Positions 1 through 12,300 of a stretch of 64,000 nucleotides of DNA are shown piece after piece (within the stretch, counting starts at the first letter, position 1; every line of letters starts with the position of its first letter). Source of the stretch: Blasia pusilla (taxonomy: Eukaryota > Marchantiophyta > Marchantiopsida > Blasiales); contig CM114272.1 in the NCBI GenBank assembly GCA_050084515.1, positions 43,090,001 to 43,154,000 on the forward strand, written 5' to 3'. The position numbers and the translations under genes are program-made. The notes under the pieces are model-generated. The model was not told the origin of the DNA and did not search any database. It saw only the letters and a program-made list of their open reading frames with translations.

Positions 1-500
1 GGATCCCAAGCAACCCGTCGGTCTCCGACGGGTTGCCAGCTTCCCTCATCTTGGGGATGCAGGGCGAGTTCCCGAGGCAACCTCTCTGAGACCGACGGGT
101 TGCACGCATCCCTCATCCTCGGGTAAGAAGGCGAGGTACCCAAGCAACCCGTCCGAGACCGACAGGTTGCACGCTTCCCTCGTCTTGGGGTAACAAGGCG
201 AGGTACCCGCGCAACCCGTCAGAGATCGACGGGTTGCACGCTTTCCCCATCTTGGGGAAACAAGGCGAGGTACCCGCGCAACCCGTCGAAAACCAGCAGG
301 TTGCACGCTTCCCTCGTCTTGGGATAACAAGGCGAGTTACCCGTGCAACCCGTTGGAGACCAACGGGTTGCACGCTTCCCTCATCTTGGGATAACAAGGT
401 CACGTACCCGGGAAACCCCTCGGAGACCGACGGGTTGCACGCTTTTCTTGTCCTTGGGTAACATTGCGACAAAGCATAGTCTTGAGGCAAGCAGTTGCCC
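1..500. repeat. 67-bp tandem array with palindromic cores
   Basis: The same position of the unit (the first T of GGGTTGC) recurs at 33, 100, 167, 234, 301, 368 and 435, an exact 67-bp period over seven copies. Each unit pairs CAACCCGTCGG with CCGACGGGTTG across a short loop, so most units can fold into a hairpin; the copy at 11-35 is a perfect palindrome around a 3-nt centre. The rest of the unit reads roughly CTTCCCTCATCTTGGGRTAACAAGGCGAGGTACCC. The array runs off the left edge of the window and loses its period after about 490. Open reading frames through it are by-products of the repeat. Confidence 0.95.
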
Positions 501-960
501 TCCGACGGGTTACAAGGTCTACCTTGGGTTGGACACTTCCCACCATACGGAAAAACTGCACTCACAGTTTGCACGGTTCATTGGACAAGAGAAATTGACG
601 CGAGATCCAAAATGGAGAGCGAGGTTAGGTGCCTGTCAAACCCGTCGCAGTCTCCAATGGGTTGCCGTAGCAAATCCATGCGATGTCTCGTGTCTCGATG
701 TTAGCAAATCCTGACTCCAATCACATAGGTCAGACACGCAGGGGATACCAACTCAACAGACTCCTACGGGTTGCAAGTTTCACTCGGACTCTTACAAAAG
801 CTAGTACTCCGTGGCTTTGCAACCTACGTGTCTGAGTCCCAAATTTTGCAACCTATCGGACTCCGACAAGTTGCAACACGATTGAATCCATTGCGTCAGA
901 CAATCTCACCAACCAAACAACATCTTGTCAGTCAAATTCTATCAGGAGAATAACGGTCAC
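501..960. repeat. Degenerate palindrome field
   Basis: Scattered, diverged copies of the ACCCGTCGG / CCGACGGGT motif continue here without a fixed period, for example near 626-662, 755-775 and 850-876. I see no coding sequence. The stretch ends where the low-complexity ATTCTCATTCCCATTTCC run begins at about 980. Confidence 0.6.
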
Positions 961-1133
961 TATTCACTATAAATGAAATATTCTCATTCCCATTTCCATT
1001 CTTATTCTCATTCTCTACCCGGTGGAATCATCTGGGAATGAATAATTATGTGAAACTCACTTGTGGCAATAATGTAGCGGCCCTTCCTCCATGAGAAATA
1101 GTTTGACCGCAAGCTCGTGAATCTTTCATACCA

Positions 1134-3046
1134 GTGGATGAAAATTTCCTCTCAGTGCGATTTCTTATCCAAATTGGAACAATCTTTGTTTCCAAGGATG
1201 TTAGGGTGGACGGTACGGAGGACGTTGTAGGTGAGACAATCCAACCAGTGATAGCAGACCATAAAGTATGGAATCGCCTACCTCTAAAAAATGGTCAATA
1301 CAGAGTTTATGGCTTGCCTCTGAATTCCTCTCTTTCCCAAGTAGACAGTCTGGAATTTCCTAGTGCACCAAGCTCTACGTTTGCCACTCCAAGCTCAGTA
1401 GATCTGGCATCGACTCCAACTTCACACGTTTGTAAGAATGTTGTACTTCCTGAAGACATTCCGGATGTCAACCTCGGTGGAAGTGTCGGACACCAATCGG
1501 GTCCTCTATCTGCCTACTCATTCCTCTTGCGAGTATCAGGCAATAGTTTATTGTCATCTCTGCCCTTTAAAATATTCAAGCATATTCTTGTCGATGAGCT
1601 ACCGCCCACGTACGATGGTAATTGCATTTTTGAGTTTCCTCCACTTGCTAGTCCTGCTCAAAAGAAAGATGGAGGATGCTTGAAGGGTATGGACAGAAAG
1701 TCTGATTGTCATTGATGGTGCAGGCTTCAACGAACTAGTGCTTCAATTCCAGATGGTCCTTGGATTGTTTCTCGCTGCCAATGCGTTGGAGCCCTAGAGT
1801 GTAGAAGTCCAACATGCTCGTATCTAGAGCCCAATGGGCGAGTCAATACGTCGCAATTCCCCCCTAAGAATGCAGAAACTCCATGTGAGGTCGGTGCGAC
1901 CATACCGCCAGGAGGCCATCGATGTCCTTATTGTCAAGCTTCCCCTTTCTACGTTGGAGCGTGTCCTGCATACATATTTTTCATTGTGTACGACTTTAGT
2001 TCTACGTCCAAGTACACAAGACTGGCAGTTCATTTTGGCTCCCACATTCATCCTTTTACCCGTGCAATTCAGAGACACATCAAGGAGGATGTGGCAAAGA
2101 AAGTGGCCGAGGTATATAGAAACTCTCCGGGATCAAAGCCCAGAGTGATCAAGTTAACAACAACATCACAAATTTGTCAACAGCTACTTGGAATCCCTGG
2201 GCAGGGCGAGATCATGGCTGTTTAGGAGAAACAACTCTGGAAAAATCTCGCATTTCTCGCTGATCCTAAATGCTTTCGAAATTTTCTGCGTCAAATACGG
2301 GTAGTGGATGGAAAGACAGCCAAAATGGATGCCACTGCCAGAATCAAGGTCAGCTCCGGATTTCCATTTATTGAGAGATGGTAGTTCATGGCCAGGAAGG
2401 CGAAGGATCCAGGGCTTATGTCTTCAAAATTTCAACGACAGGGCCGTTGAGTGGCCTCGATCTTATAGATCGAATGAGGGAAGGGGAAGATCTTTACAGC
2501 AGGTGGGTAAGCTTTGATATTTGCTACAGAGTGTTGAATGGCTAGTTGACCATGGGTGCTCACGTTTATGACCATGTGAAGAAGGGACTCAAAACTATAT
2601 TTTTCTGTGAGGTAAAAGCAGAAGACGTTGGCAATTTGAAGATGTGTGGGTTACTCTTATTGGAGGTGGTGAAGGAAAACAAAAGGCCACCTCCGGAAAT
2701 TTATGGATTCATGGCGAACAATGCACAACTTGGGTGGATTGTTATTAGGGAAGTGTTCAGGAGTGGACAGGTTCAACCTCTGAGGGAAAGGTCAGATGCT
2801 TTCCATTGGCAACAGTCTGTGACGTGGTATACCAAATCTTGCATCAAGGAGAATAAGAGGACAGAGCATGTCACTCTACTCCAACGCTGTAAGGACAGCA
2901 AAACCTTGAAGCACGCCATGGAGTGCCAAGAAGAACTACACAAGTGGTGGAGGAAGCATGCGATTGAGGGAAAGTACAAAGAGTTGTGCTCTTGGCTCAA
3001 TTGGTGGATTGTACGAATGAGACAATGGGGAAACTTTATGCGGTAG
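1134..3046 (+). pseudogene. Mutator-like transposase, 5' part, broken
   Basis: Open segments at 1134-1715, about 1716-2225 (frame change), 2227-2400 and 2546-3046 appear to be pieces of one gene. Around 1770-2070 a cysteine-rich stretch (RCQC, then CRSPTC, then CPYC) is followed by a G-x-H-x-H-P motif, which resembles the WRKY/GCM1-type zinc fingers found in front of some Mutator-like transposases. The segment at 2546-3046 has a W-rich helix pattern (HKWWRK, CSWLNWW, RQWGNFM) of the kind seen near the end of the transposase core. Several frameshifts and in-frame stops separate the segments, so it is not translatable as one protein. The continuation is at 4091-5506 beyond a palindrome-rich insert. 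The family assignment is an inference from motif order; the catalytic acids cannot be placed with confidence. Confidence 0.45.
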
Positions 3047-3144
3047 GTGAATTCAATATTTCGTCCTGTCAAGCTCATGCTGAGAATTTTTTGAAAAGTT
3101 GCAGCTCAAGTTGAGAATCGTCACGATAGGGATTTCAAACCGAA

Positions 3145-3960
3145 GAAACCAAGCAACCCGTCGGATGCGACGGGTTGCATGAGTGTGCAACCAGTTGGAA
3201 ACCGACGGGTTGCATCAAGAATGTTTGTGTTACCCGTCGGAGCGCGACATCATGCACAAGGAATGTTTGTGCAACCCGTCAGAACCCGACTGGTTGCATG
3301 AGTGTGCAACATGTTGAATCTCGACGGGTTGCAAGTTGCATGTATACAAGGCTTGCAAATAGTTCGACGCGGATGGGTTGCAAGCCGCAAGGCTTCGAGT
3401 TAACTCGGTCTACAACCGTCGGATTCCGACTAGTTGCGTCTGTATGCGACTCCTCGCATTCAGACAGGTTGCGACTGTCTCCAAGTCGCATCCAAACACG
3501 TTGCGTCAGTTCAAGTTAACTGGAACGCGTCGAATTCCAATAGTTGCAAAGCTTCGTGTGTGGACACTTCTTGCAAGCGAACGGAATCCGACAAGTTGCA
3601 CAAGGATTTTTGAGACCGGACCGACCTGCTTCTTACAACCCGTCTGATTCTGACTAGTTGCAGTAGCAGGTTCTTGGGTCCTAGGTTGAAGTAAAAGGTT
3701 ACTGGGACATTCCAGGGATGTCTCCGACTTGCAACATGTTTCAAGTTGGAGGCTGGAAAATCCATGTGCGACCCGTCGGATTCTGATCACTTGCACTTGG
3801 ATCTTCCAGCTCGGAGTGGCCAAAGTTACTTGCAACCCGTCTAAATCCGACGGGATGCAATAGGTGGTTCTTGGGTGTTGCAACACGTCGGAACCCGACG
3901 GGTCGCAAAGTCATTCATGGCATTCCTCCGACTTGCAACCCGTCTGGTTCAGACATATAG
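3145..3960. repeat. Second palindrome field, inside the Mutator-like gene
   Basis: More than ten copies of the GCAACCCGTCGGA..CCGACGGGTTGC motif lie here at irregular spacing. The cleanest is 3152-3177, with 11-bp arms GCAACCCGTCG/CGACGGGTTGC around GATG. Others lie near 3189, 3230, 3270, 3308, 3410, 3638, 3768, 3836, 3882 and 3935, with growing mismatch. Unlike the left array there is no constant period. The field separates the two halves of the broken Mutator-like gene and may be an intron or an insertion. Confidence 0.85.
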
Positions 3961-4090
3961 CTTTTTTCTTTACTCATAGAGCTATTTTCGTTCCCTTCTC
4001 ATATTGACATCGTTGTAGGGATTAAACATTCATGAAAATGCCCTCTACCCCAATACAAGTGGAGCAGAAAGTGTTCATTCCTCCTGGAGG

Positions 4091-5506
4091 TTGTCACAAG
4101 CATGCCAAAGAATTTCACTTGTGAAGGCATGCCAACAAGACCAGGCAAGAGCAATGCTACAATCTACGGCATCCCATATCTTCCTCACAAAAGGCATAAC
4201 AAAAGGAAGGGGGCCTTCGATTTACGAGCTCTATATTAGGGCGGCTGTGAGATCTGGTGATGAAAAACTCTATGTGGAAGCCTTCAATCGATGCGTAGCA
4301 GGAACTCCCCTTGAGCAAGATGTCCACATTGGTGGGGACATTCGTGGGCGTGTTTCAAGACGTCCGGTACAGATGGTGGTAGAGCAATCCGAGCGAGACT
4401 CGTGGAGACCAGATAAGTATCTTGACTTCAAGAAAGTGAAGAGGCAGCATCGAAGAACGAACCCGGTGATTGATTTGGATGAAGAAACTAAGCCGCCCAG
4501 GTATTCGGAGACCTTGGATTGCTCCCAAATGTGTGATGTAGTAGCTTCTCCAAAATCAATGAATTTTTTATTTCAAAAGCACTCCGTTGCTGGAAGTTCG
4601 CAACATGTGGTCGTTGGGGTGGTTCAACAGTATGGGATTCCGGTCATTGAGGTGGATTGCAACCTCAAAAGGTGGCATATATCTCAGAGCAACCCTAGAC
4701 GTGGATCCACTTGCATGGTAGGATTTGATGCCATTAGGAGAGCATGTGGCACTTTCCTAAATAAGAACTGTACAAGGACTAGACGACTACTGCCTGGATT
4801 TTGGGGACTCAAAACCTTTGATCGTTTCACGAGGACCGGGGATCAATGGAAGTACTTCTTCTGCCCAAATGAACCTTACGCTTTTTGAAAGTCTTATCCG
4901 GCTGCCATTGGAGCTCCAAGGAAAACCCCCACGATTCGGCCCATTGCCGCAGGTACAAATTGCACTCAAGACGAAGTGGACAATCTTACAAGTGTCGGCT
5001 TCAGACTTGTAGACGGAGGAAGTTCAGAGCATGTTCGCATTACAAAGACCTTCGCATTTCGTATTCAACCCAAGATTGATGTCAACATGTACCCGGAGAA
5101 GGTGGATGGTCTCAATCCACTATTTTTGTTTGAGTCTAGAAATGGGGTGAAGAGAAACATAATGTGTAGGCCAACGGTGGAGAGAGCAAAGCGAATCGCA
5201 TTAGCTCGGGAGGCAAATATAGAAATCATCGCCACAAAAGATATCAAGAGTGGCAATGTAATAGGAAGGATGTATTGGATCAAGAACAACACTGTAAATT
5301 CAAGTGTCATAGGGGTGTATGTGGTGCACATATGTTGCTTTCCCACATGTTCCTGTGATGACTTTGTCCAAAGAGAGGCAAGTGGGAAAAGGTATTTCCC
5401 TTGTAAGCACATGTACTATGTGTTGCTTGTAGTTTTAAGAGAGTCAGAGGTAGGAGAAGGAATCCACCAATCAATTCTACCCCTCAAAGAAGTGCGAAGT
5501 ATTTAA
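4091..5506 (+). pseudogene. Mutator-like/SWIM zinc-finger protein, 3' part
   Basis: One reading frame runs from 4091 to 5506 with a single in-frame stop at 4886-4888. The strongest signal is near the C terminus: CSC at about 5348-5356 and CKH at about 5402-5410, giving the C-x-C...C-x-H pattern of a SWIM zinc finger. In Mutator-like transposases and FAR1-type proteins this domain follows the catalytic core and is thought to bind DNA or protein. The first part (4091-4888) is not a family I recognise; it has a basic stretch near FKKVKRQHRRT and a W/F-rich end. No catalytic DDE acids can be assigned. It probably continues the gene begun at 1134. The alternative is a host SWIM-domain gene, but the stop and the split argue for a decayed element. 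Confidence 0.5.
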
Positions 5507-5696
5507 AAAAAACCACTTTGAGGATGCAAAATGAGGTCTTAGATTTTACTTTCATTTTCCAGAACCTTCACTTTGAGCTTGAACTCTATTCAGCCCAGGG
5601 AAAATGATAGATTTTTTCCAGACCTTAGATGAAAAAAGTGATTTGTTCCACATTTATGATTCTAATGGTTTTTCAGTTTTTTAAATTTTGTGCAAA

Positions 5697-5728
5697 TTGC
5701 AACCCGTCGGATTCTGACGGGTTACCAA
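5697..5728. repeat. Isolated copy of the palindrome
   Basis: A lone copy (GCAACCCGTCGG, ATTC, then TGACGGGTTACC) lies about 190 bp beyond the end of the SWIM reading frame. Arms match at ten positions with small mismatches. Its placement just outside the gene suggests the palindromes belong to the same element as the gene. Confidence 0.8.
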
Positions 5729-8237
5729 AATGTGGAAGAGGAAAAAAATGTGTGGGAATGCCTAAGCACTGAGAACAAAAGTGCAAAAAAAATCACACAA
5801 AAAATTTCCTCTCTTCACCCCCAACAGAAACTCTCTTCAAACCCAAAGAAACTAACTTAAAAAAAGTATTTCTTTGGGTTGTAGGTAGTTTCCTCTCTCC
5901 TCTCCTCTTACCGCACCTCAATAATAACACTCTTCTAAGATTTTAGAAAATAGAAATTATATTTAAAATTTGAAATGAATAATTAAAATATTTTTAAAAA
6001 AATCATATTAACTCACATGTGATATTTTGGGAAAGGAAAATCAAAATGATTTTGTTGATTAAGTAAGATTTTGGTGATTGAATGTTATTTTGGTGGAAGG
6101 AGTGAAACATGAAGAATAATTATTGTTCGAGTTTTTACGAAGGAGTGAAATTATTAAGGGGATATGGATATTATTTAGAGGTGAAATTCTCTTACTCTTT
6201 TAAGATTTAATAAAGTGGAAATTACAATTAAATTTTAAAATAAAATAAGATTCAAAATTTATAAAGTTTTTCTAACAACACCTTGAGAGAGGTTCAACAC
6301 AATTTGTATACACTCTGAATTTCTGCTAGAGAAGACCCTGGGAAAGATTCACAACAAATTGCACTCTGTAACAACCCTCAGAATTCTGTACTCTGCAGCT
6401 GCCGCACTAAAGTGCTCGTGTTTTCAATCTGCACAATTTCCGTATTTCAGCGATCTCCAAGTTTCAGCAATTACATCTACTTCGTACCACCACAGCTCCA
6501 GAAAATTGGAGAGATTCGTTTACTTTCGATTATTATTCTCCGGTTCCTAGAGGATGAAATGCATCTCTCTCGACGTGAATGCGGGAGGCGTTTACTTCGC
6601 AGCGCGGGATGGTTTTGGGCACTGTTTCCCGGCATTCAATCTACATGCAATTGTGATCAACTCAGTACTTAGAAAATTTTGGATCATGCTGAGAAAATAA
6701 TCACTCGATAGGTGACTATTGTAAGAAATCTTCTTGGGGTCCAGAGTTGGGACCGCAATCATGAACTTCCACTGTGTTCATCACTCGAACACGCTGAGTT
6801 CGAAGAGCTTTGTTTCACCAAGGGCGCTCAGTTCATCACCCCAAGATTCTAGACACAGATGGGTTTCAAAATTCTTTTCTGCTTGATCAACTAGGATCCG
6901 TTATGTGGTCGATTGAGGTCCGTACTTACTCCTTACAATCTACTTTGTCAAGCTTTGTAACAACCGACTTACCAGGAACGGCTTAAGTTTATGTCATCTC
7001 TCATCATTTGATCGGCTTAGGTTTCGCTTAAACTGGCAAGGATTCAACGACTTGCGGGTGATGTCGCTGATACTCAGCAAATCGTCTCATCTAGGATCAG
7101 CTGGATTGTCTTCACTGCTACACACGGCCTATAGCCATGCCTCAGGGTGTAGCTCTTAGGGTTTGGTGTTGCCGATAACCTGAAACTCGCCTTATCCAGA
7201 ATCGACTAGCTTGTCTATGATGCATGTACCCATGTATGCATGGTCTATATCGTTTAGCCTCTTTGATGGTGCTGATACTCTGAAGATCATCTCACCGAGG
7301 ATCTCATGGATTCACCAAACTGTTAGCCAGTGCATACATACGCTCATGACTCCAGATTTCACTTTTCACCAAAATCCGTAACGCAGGGAATCTCGTCCTC
7401 GATCAAGATCTCTGACAACTGCACATTTCTCGCATCACTCTCCATGTGAAAGGTTTTCATCTCTGATCCGGTAGTTCCAGGTTTGAGTGAAGTAAATACA
7501 AGGCATGAATAAAAGAGGAGGAACAAACCATCGAGAGTACAGGAAGGGGAGACTCAGAGAGTCGAGGAACTCTAGCGCCGCAACGGTCAAGCTTTCCTGA
7601 GGGGACAGATTTCCTGAATCATGCGGATCCAGAGACTTCAAAAGCATCTGCCCACAAACTTCCATCCATGGGTGGGAGTCAAACCCTTCGACTCTGTTAT
7701 CACACTCGCAACCTTTGATAGCATGAATAGAATGGTCAGCAATGTCGGACCTCACAGTCAAGCTTGTAAAAAGCAAAGATGATGATTCATTCCCCGGCCA
7801 ATCATGTTAACTCTTTCCACTTAAATATTAAAGATTACATCTTGCATACATTTTATGATTACATTCAGTACTAGAGTACGATAATTCTCCACGGTGATGG
7901 AGTAATGCACACATGTAGGTGGACGCAGGCGTCTTCGACTAGAAACAGACTCAGACTGGATTAATGAGTAGAACATGCTCAAAACCTAATGAACTGAAAT
8001 TCAACTTCATGTTTCACGTTCGTCCGGACATCAATCATGTTCTGGAACCGCATAGCCGTATGTTAGTGGAGCAGAGTGTCTGAGTTTGCTGATTATTTGC
8101 AGATTGCTCTGGACTGGAAATAGTCGCGCACCATGCAACCATCTCATTTGCAAGCTAGCAACCAGCACAGCAAGATCGAATCCGAGCTATCTCATCAGCA
8201 TTGGAAGTTGGCGGAGATAGATGATCGGAAGTTGTTA
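5729..8237. other. Gene-free stretch downstream of XTH
   Basis: 5,930-6,280 is strongly AT-rich. The remainder has ordinary composition and only short open frames on both strands. The longest is a minus-strand frame of 113 codons at 7435-7776; it has no motif I recognise, no obvious splice context and no paralogue in the window, so I do not call it a gene. Part of 7.8-8.2 kb may be 3' untranslated sequence of XTH, but no canonical AATAAA is present close to the stop codon on the minus strand. Confidence 0.6.
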
Positions 8238-11200
8238 TCACTGCGTGTATACCAGCTTCACCTCTGGGGGAGTGTTAAATTTGCACTCCGGAGGTTGTAC
8301 CGTGAATCGGTTACTATCGGTGCAGTAGTGGTAGATGAGCCGCTCATTCTGGACCTTCCTCAACTCGTTCCACTGCTCTTGGGTGAGAGTCTTGTAACTG
8401 TCTCCATTCCACCAGGCCTTTGAATCACTGCAAGCGGTTTCCTTTGGCTGGCAAGCATCAATGTTGAAGTTCATGTACAACGCTACGAATGGGGCGTACG
8501 TGTAATTGATAGGTATTCGCCCGCCTTGCGTTGCCCAACTACTCCCATCCCAAATACTCGACCAGATCCCCATATTCTGCCTGTTCAGATATGGAATCCC
8601 AACGGTCCCTTCCACATTGTGGTAGACTCGAATCACCACGTCGTCAACAAAGAATCTGCGAAAGAAAAAAGAAATGTGATATCATTTCTGAACAGTGAAA
8701 CAACATTTTCCGAAATATGAATCAAGTTAGATCTCTGCCATCATTCAAGCCCTGCGTAATTACTCTACGAAGAAGAGCATCCAGCGGACACCAATGAAAT
8801 CTTGTAGGATCACATCGGCTCTCCGAAATTTCGAGTACACTTACACAATAAGGCTTGGATTCCAAAGGACAGAATATGAGTGGAAATCTGCAGTAGGATC
8901 AAACCACAAGAATATCCTTTCCTCCCTATCCCCAGTTCCGTTGGCGAAAACGTTGGTTTGCAGGATGTATGGTTGACCTGTAACATTCCCTAGGAACTCA
9001 AAGTCGACCTCATCGTGATTGTTCGATATGGAAGTCATCTGCAAAAAAATAGAGAAGTCCAGTTAAGAACCCCTCATTGATTACACAGCAAGAACTTTTC
9101 TCAACAACTTTACTTGCCACATCTCTTCGAGAGCTCCAGCGATAGCTAAACAGAACGACTTTTCTCTCATAGCACTTTCTCTTGATTCAGCCTTTCTTAG
9201 GCACCGTGAAACTGTTGTTTCCACCGCCCAGGCTGATTTGTTGTGGTCGATGCATGCTCAGCAGTGTTTCATCTCGTAGACTGTCGATAGGACGTGAGAT
9301 TGGTAGAGATTTTGCTGAGTAGGGGTTCATCCTTTGTTCCATAGTAGTGGACAATAAACCGATTTCTAATGAGCTATTGTAGTTAAGTTCCACAGTTTAT
9401 TTTTCAACTAGTCTCGACCATCAGAACTAGAACCCAAAATCAACCCTATCAAAGCCTCGATCTACTCCAGATGAATACATTGTCCCTCTTGACAAGGATG
9501 CGCAAATCAAGTGCATAATTTGGCTGTAAAATTGGAAACGTGCAGGCGAGTAAACAGCATATAGCCGTGCCATTCCATTGACTGGAGACGCCAGGTGCAT
9601 AGTTTTCAAAGACCATGGAAATCACATCTTAACAGAATTATCCAAAGCATGAGTAAGAAATATCAAGTTCTCAGTTTCATGGGCTGAGCGGGTCTTACAT
9701 AGTACGAAGTCACAGTACCAGCGGTGTACCCGGGGGCAAGCATGATATGTGTGCTGAATTTACCAAACAAATACTCAGAGTTGGATCGGAATCCGGAGCC
9801 TGCACAACAGTTCCTTTCAATCATGTCATTTACATTTAGAGTTTGCACCAGAAATACCCCGGTCAATTGAAGTACTCTTACAGGCATCCAACTCAAGTTC
9901 TAAGCCATTTGGTTTTAGAAATAACTCTCTTTCCGCTGACGTTTCGCCAGTTAGAGCAGACTTTCCAATACCGTCTTCATTGATGATTGACGTTAACACT
10001 TGAGTTGGCTGCTTCCTCGGTATTATCTCATGCAATCTTATCGGGAGAGAGGTCAAGGAAAAAATTGCTACTAATTGTGTGCAGATTAGGAAGATTAGAG
10101 AATGTTATGCTCTCACACCGTTGCTGGTCGGGATTTGCATTCGTAGAAATTCAAGTTCATGCTACAATCTTCATGAATTTCAAAGGAGCATTCAAAACTG
10201 TCCACCTTAGCTTCTAGTCATAATGCATTCTCTTTGCCGAAAGCAACTAACTCATTCGAAATACAACTTGTCCGTCCACCTTTCTTTCCATTCATAATCA
10301 TGAGGAAGGTCTACAACTTTTTTTAAAACTATGCTGCGAAGAAAGACCAAATCAATTCAAACTCACTAGTTTGACAATTCTTTACAGAGTCGTACCAAAC
10401 ACCATACACCACGACTATTTGCAGGTCAGGAACGTCCTCTGCTTACCTGAGGCTTGGTTGAGAGAAATCTGTGCCACCCACCCATCACTGAGCACACGGA
10501 CATTCTCCCTACCGAAATATACCGTAAAATTTTCGTTGAAGTTTAAGCTTCCTGCATAGAGCTGACCACTTCCAGTAGAATCACCCCATGGTCGTAGGTA
10601 GAGCAGTTCTTCATTGGTAACGATTGGTTGTTACTAAACACGAACTCTCAACCCTAAACGCGACCCCTGACTTACGATTCAGACCCAAAAATGTATATTT
10701 CTCACATCCATTCAATCGCTAGCGCATTTTTTTTTATCTCTATTAGCTTCACCATAAGTCATGATGACTTAGATTATTCCCGTGTTAGGATTCTACTACG
10801 CTGCAACTGAGGGTCTAAGGCTCAATTTCGATCGCAATTAATCTCCGAATGCGGTCTACCTAAGAGTCCAAATTTCAACTATTCTCAGTGAAGATGGAAT
10901 GAGGTCAGTGTATTGATTCCGAGGAACACCCCAGTCTAAGAGCAGAATTTCCACTTATCAAAATGGAAGCATGAATGACATGGGTTGTGACTAGCACTAG
11001 TACGAGCTCCCTGACTCTCAGTATTTTTCAAGTCCAGTAAGAAATAGGTTAAAAGGGGTAAGTTTTGCCATCAATGTGTCGCTTCGAGAGTAAAACCTCT
11101 GGAGCATCTAACTCATTGGCACACAGTCGGTACATACTCCTATAACTTTCTTGGACGAGCATGATCCGATTTAAGTACAGCAGCAAATATGGTAATTTCA

Positions 11201-12104
11201 AACCCAATGGTCTATGGCTATAGGGTCCCTGTGGACAAGAAATATGCTCGCGCTCCCGTCCATTGATTCTCTCTCTGGTTGTGTGCACAATAAATCAGGT
11301 CATTCTTTCATGCTCTACTTCGTGCGGCAGTGTAAGCATGAAATAAACACTCGAAAGGTTTAGGACGACTGACCTTTGAGAGTCTTGAATCCCACGGGAA
11401 GAACACGCAGAGGCATCTCAGTTGACGCGAGACTCGTTCCAGTAGTCTTCAAAGCCCTCTCAGTACCATGGCCAGTCAAGCCCAGTATGGTGGACATGAA
11501 CGTGCCGTTAATTATCGAGAGAAGCCCTTTCAGCCAGCTCCAGTGATTCAGCGGATTCTCGAGTGCCACTGCTCCATGGTCAACGCTCTGCGTACGGTTA
11601 CAAAATCCATAGTTAGGCTAATCTTGCCACTAGCTGTGCTTGTTAGTCTAAGCTAGACGAGACTAGACTCGATCATCTTTGCTAGCTCGACATGAATCAC
11701 AATCAGTCGATTGTTTATGAGCAAAACAAAAGCATGTTCCCTCGATACTAGGGTACTTCTACCTCCCACCGTTGTATGAAAGGTAACTCCTGCCAGGATC
11801 TAGACACCAATGATGAAACTATCTGCTACGCGTGTCACATTGAGCATCTTCTGTGCACGCAGCTGAAATGCTATCAGTAGTTCCGACGATGAAAGCTCTG
11901 GACGAGATCTCACCAGAGATTGTCATTACTTTCTTCTATCGGAGCTACCAGATCTATAATCCATGGAACTCGTTTATCTGTAGCTACCGGAACGGCAGCT
12001 GGGGCACATACATTCTCAGATAGCAGCAAGTTTGAGAAGACCCTGTCGTGGCCATGAACTGCAGTGGTGAGCAGCAACAGCGCGCACACGATTCTTGCAG
12101 CCAT
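8238..12104 (-). CDS. XTH: Xyloglucan endotransglucosylase/hydrolase, five exons
   Basis: Glycoside hydrolase family 16 enzyme that cuts and rejoins xyloglucan chains in the cell wall. Exons (minus strand): 12104-12012, 10561-10447, 9799-9699, 9038-8845 and 8655-8238. All proposed introns have GT/AG ends; the lengths add to 921 bp, 306 codons plus stop, as expected for the family. Residues 1-18 are a signal peptide ([12 protein letters not shown]...). The catalytic motif [10 protein letters not shown] lies at residues 111-120 (8988-9017), followed directly by the family's N-glycosylation site NVT. The last exon holds the NYTYAPF segment and the C-terminal XET domain with CTDSNRF...PPEC. The first intron, of about 1.45 kb, isolates the signal peptide; the exon 1 end and exon 2 start are the least certain, chosen because both are phase 0 and keep the frame. 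The usual W-G near the start of the mature enzyme is F-G here. No broken codons: probably functional. Confidence 0.93.
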
Positions 12105-12294
12105 GACGGGCGCGAAATCCCGCGCCATACACATTCAAAATGCAAGTCCCATGCTCTGCACGCACAATGCAGTCAGTCAAATAGACCTCCTCGAGGCCCC
12201 AGACCCACCCAAACACCGTCGCAAACGTCTCACGATCTTCACGAAGTCGATCCAACCTCGGATCACGAAAGATGAATGGACACTCAACCGGATG

Positions 12295-12300
12295 TATATA
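12295..12300 (-). promoter_or_regulatory. Candidate TATA box of XTH
   Basis: TATATA lies about 190 bp upstream of the proposed ATG at 12104, within GTATATAC on the minus strand. Position and sequence fit a plant core promoter; there is no transcript evidence. Confidence 0.45.

Noticed and set aside
1-500. CRISPR-like array
   Set aside because: The whole 67-bp unit is repeated with no unique spacers, and the setting is a plant nuclear genome.
46-574. Open frames through the 67-bp array on both strands
   Set aside because: 67 is not a multiple of three and the frames are open on both strands, as expected from the repeat; no start context or domain.
7435-7776. 113-codon minus-strand frame downstream of XTH
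   Set aside because: No recognisable domain, no splice partners and no paralogue; plausible by chance in 342 bp of balanced composition.
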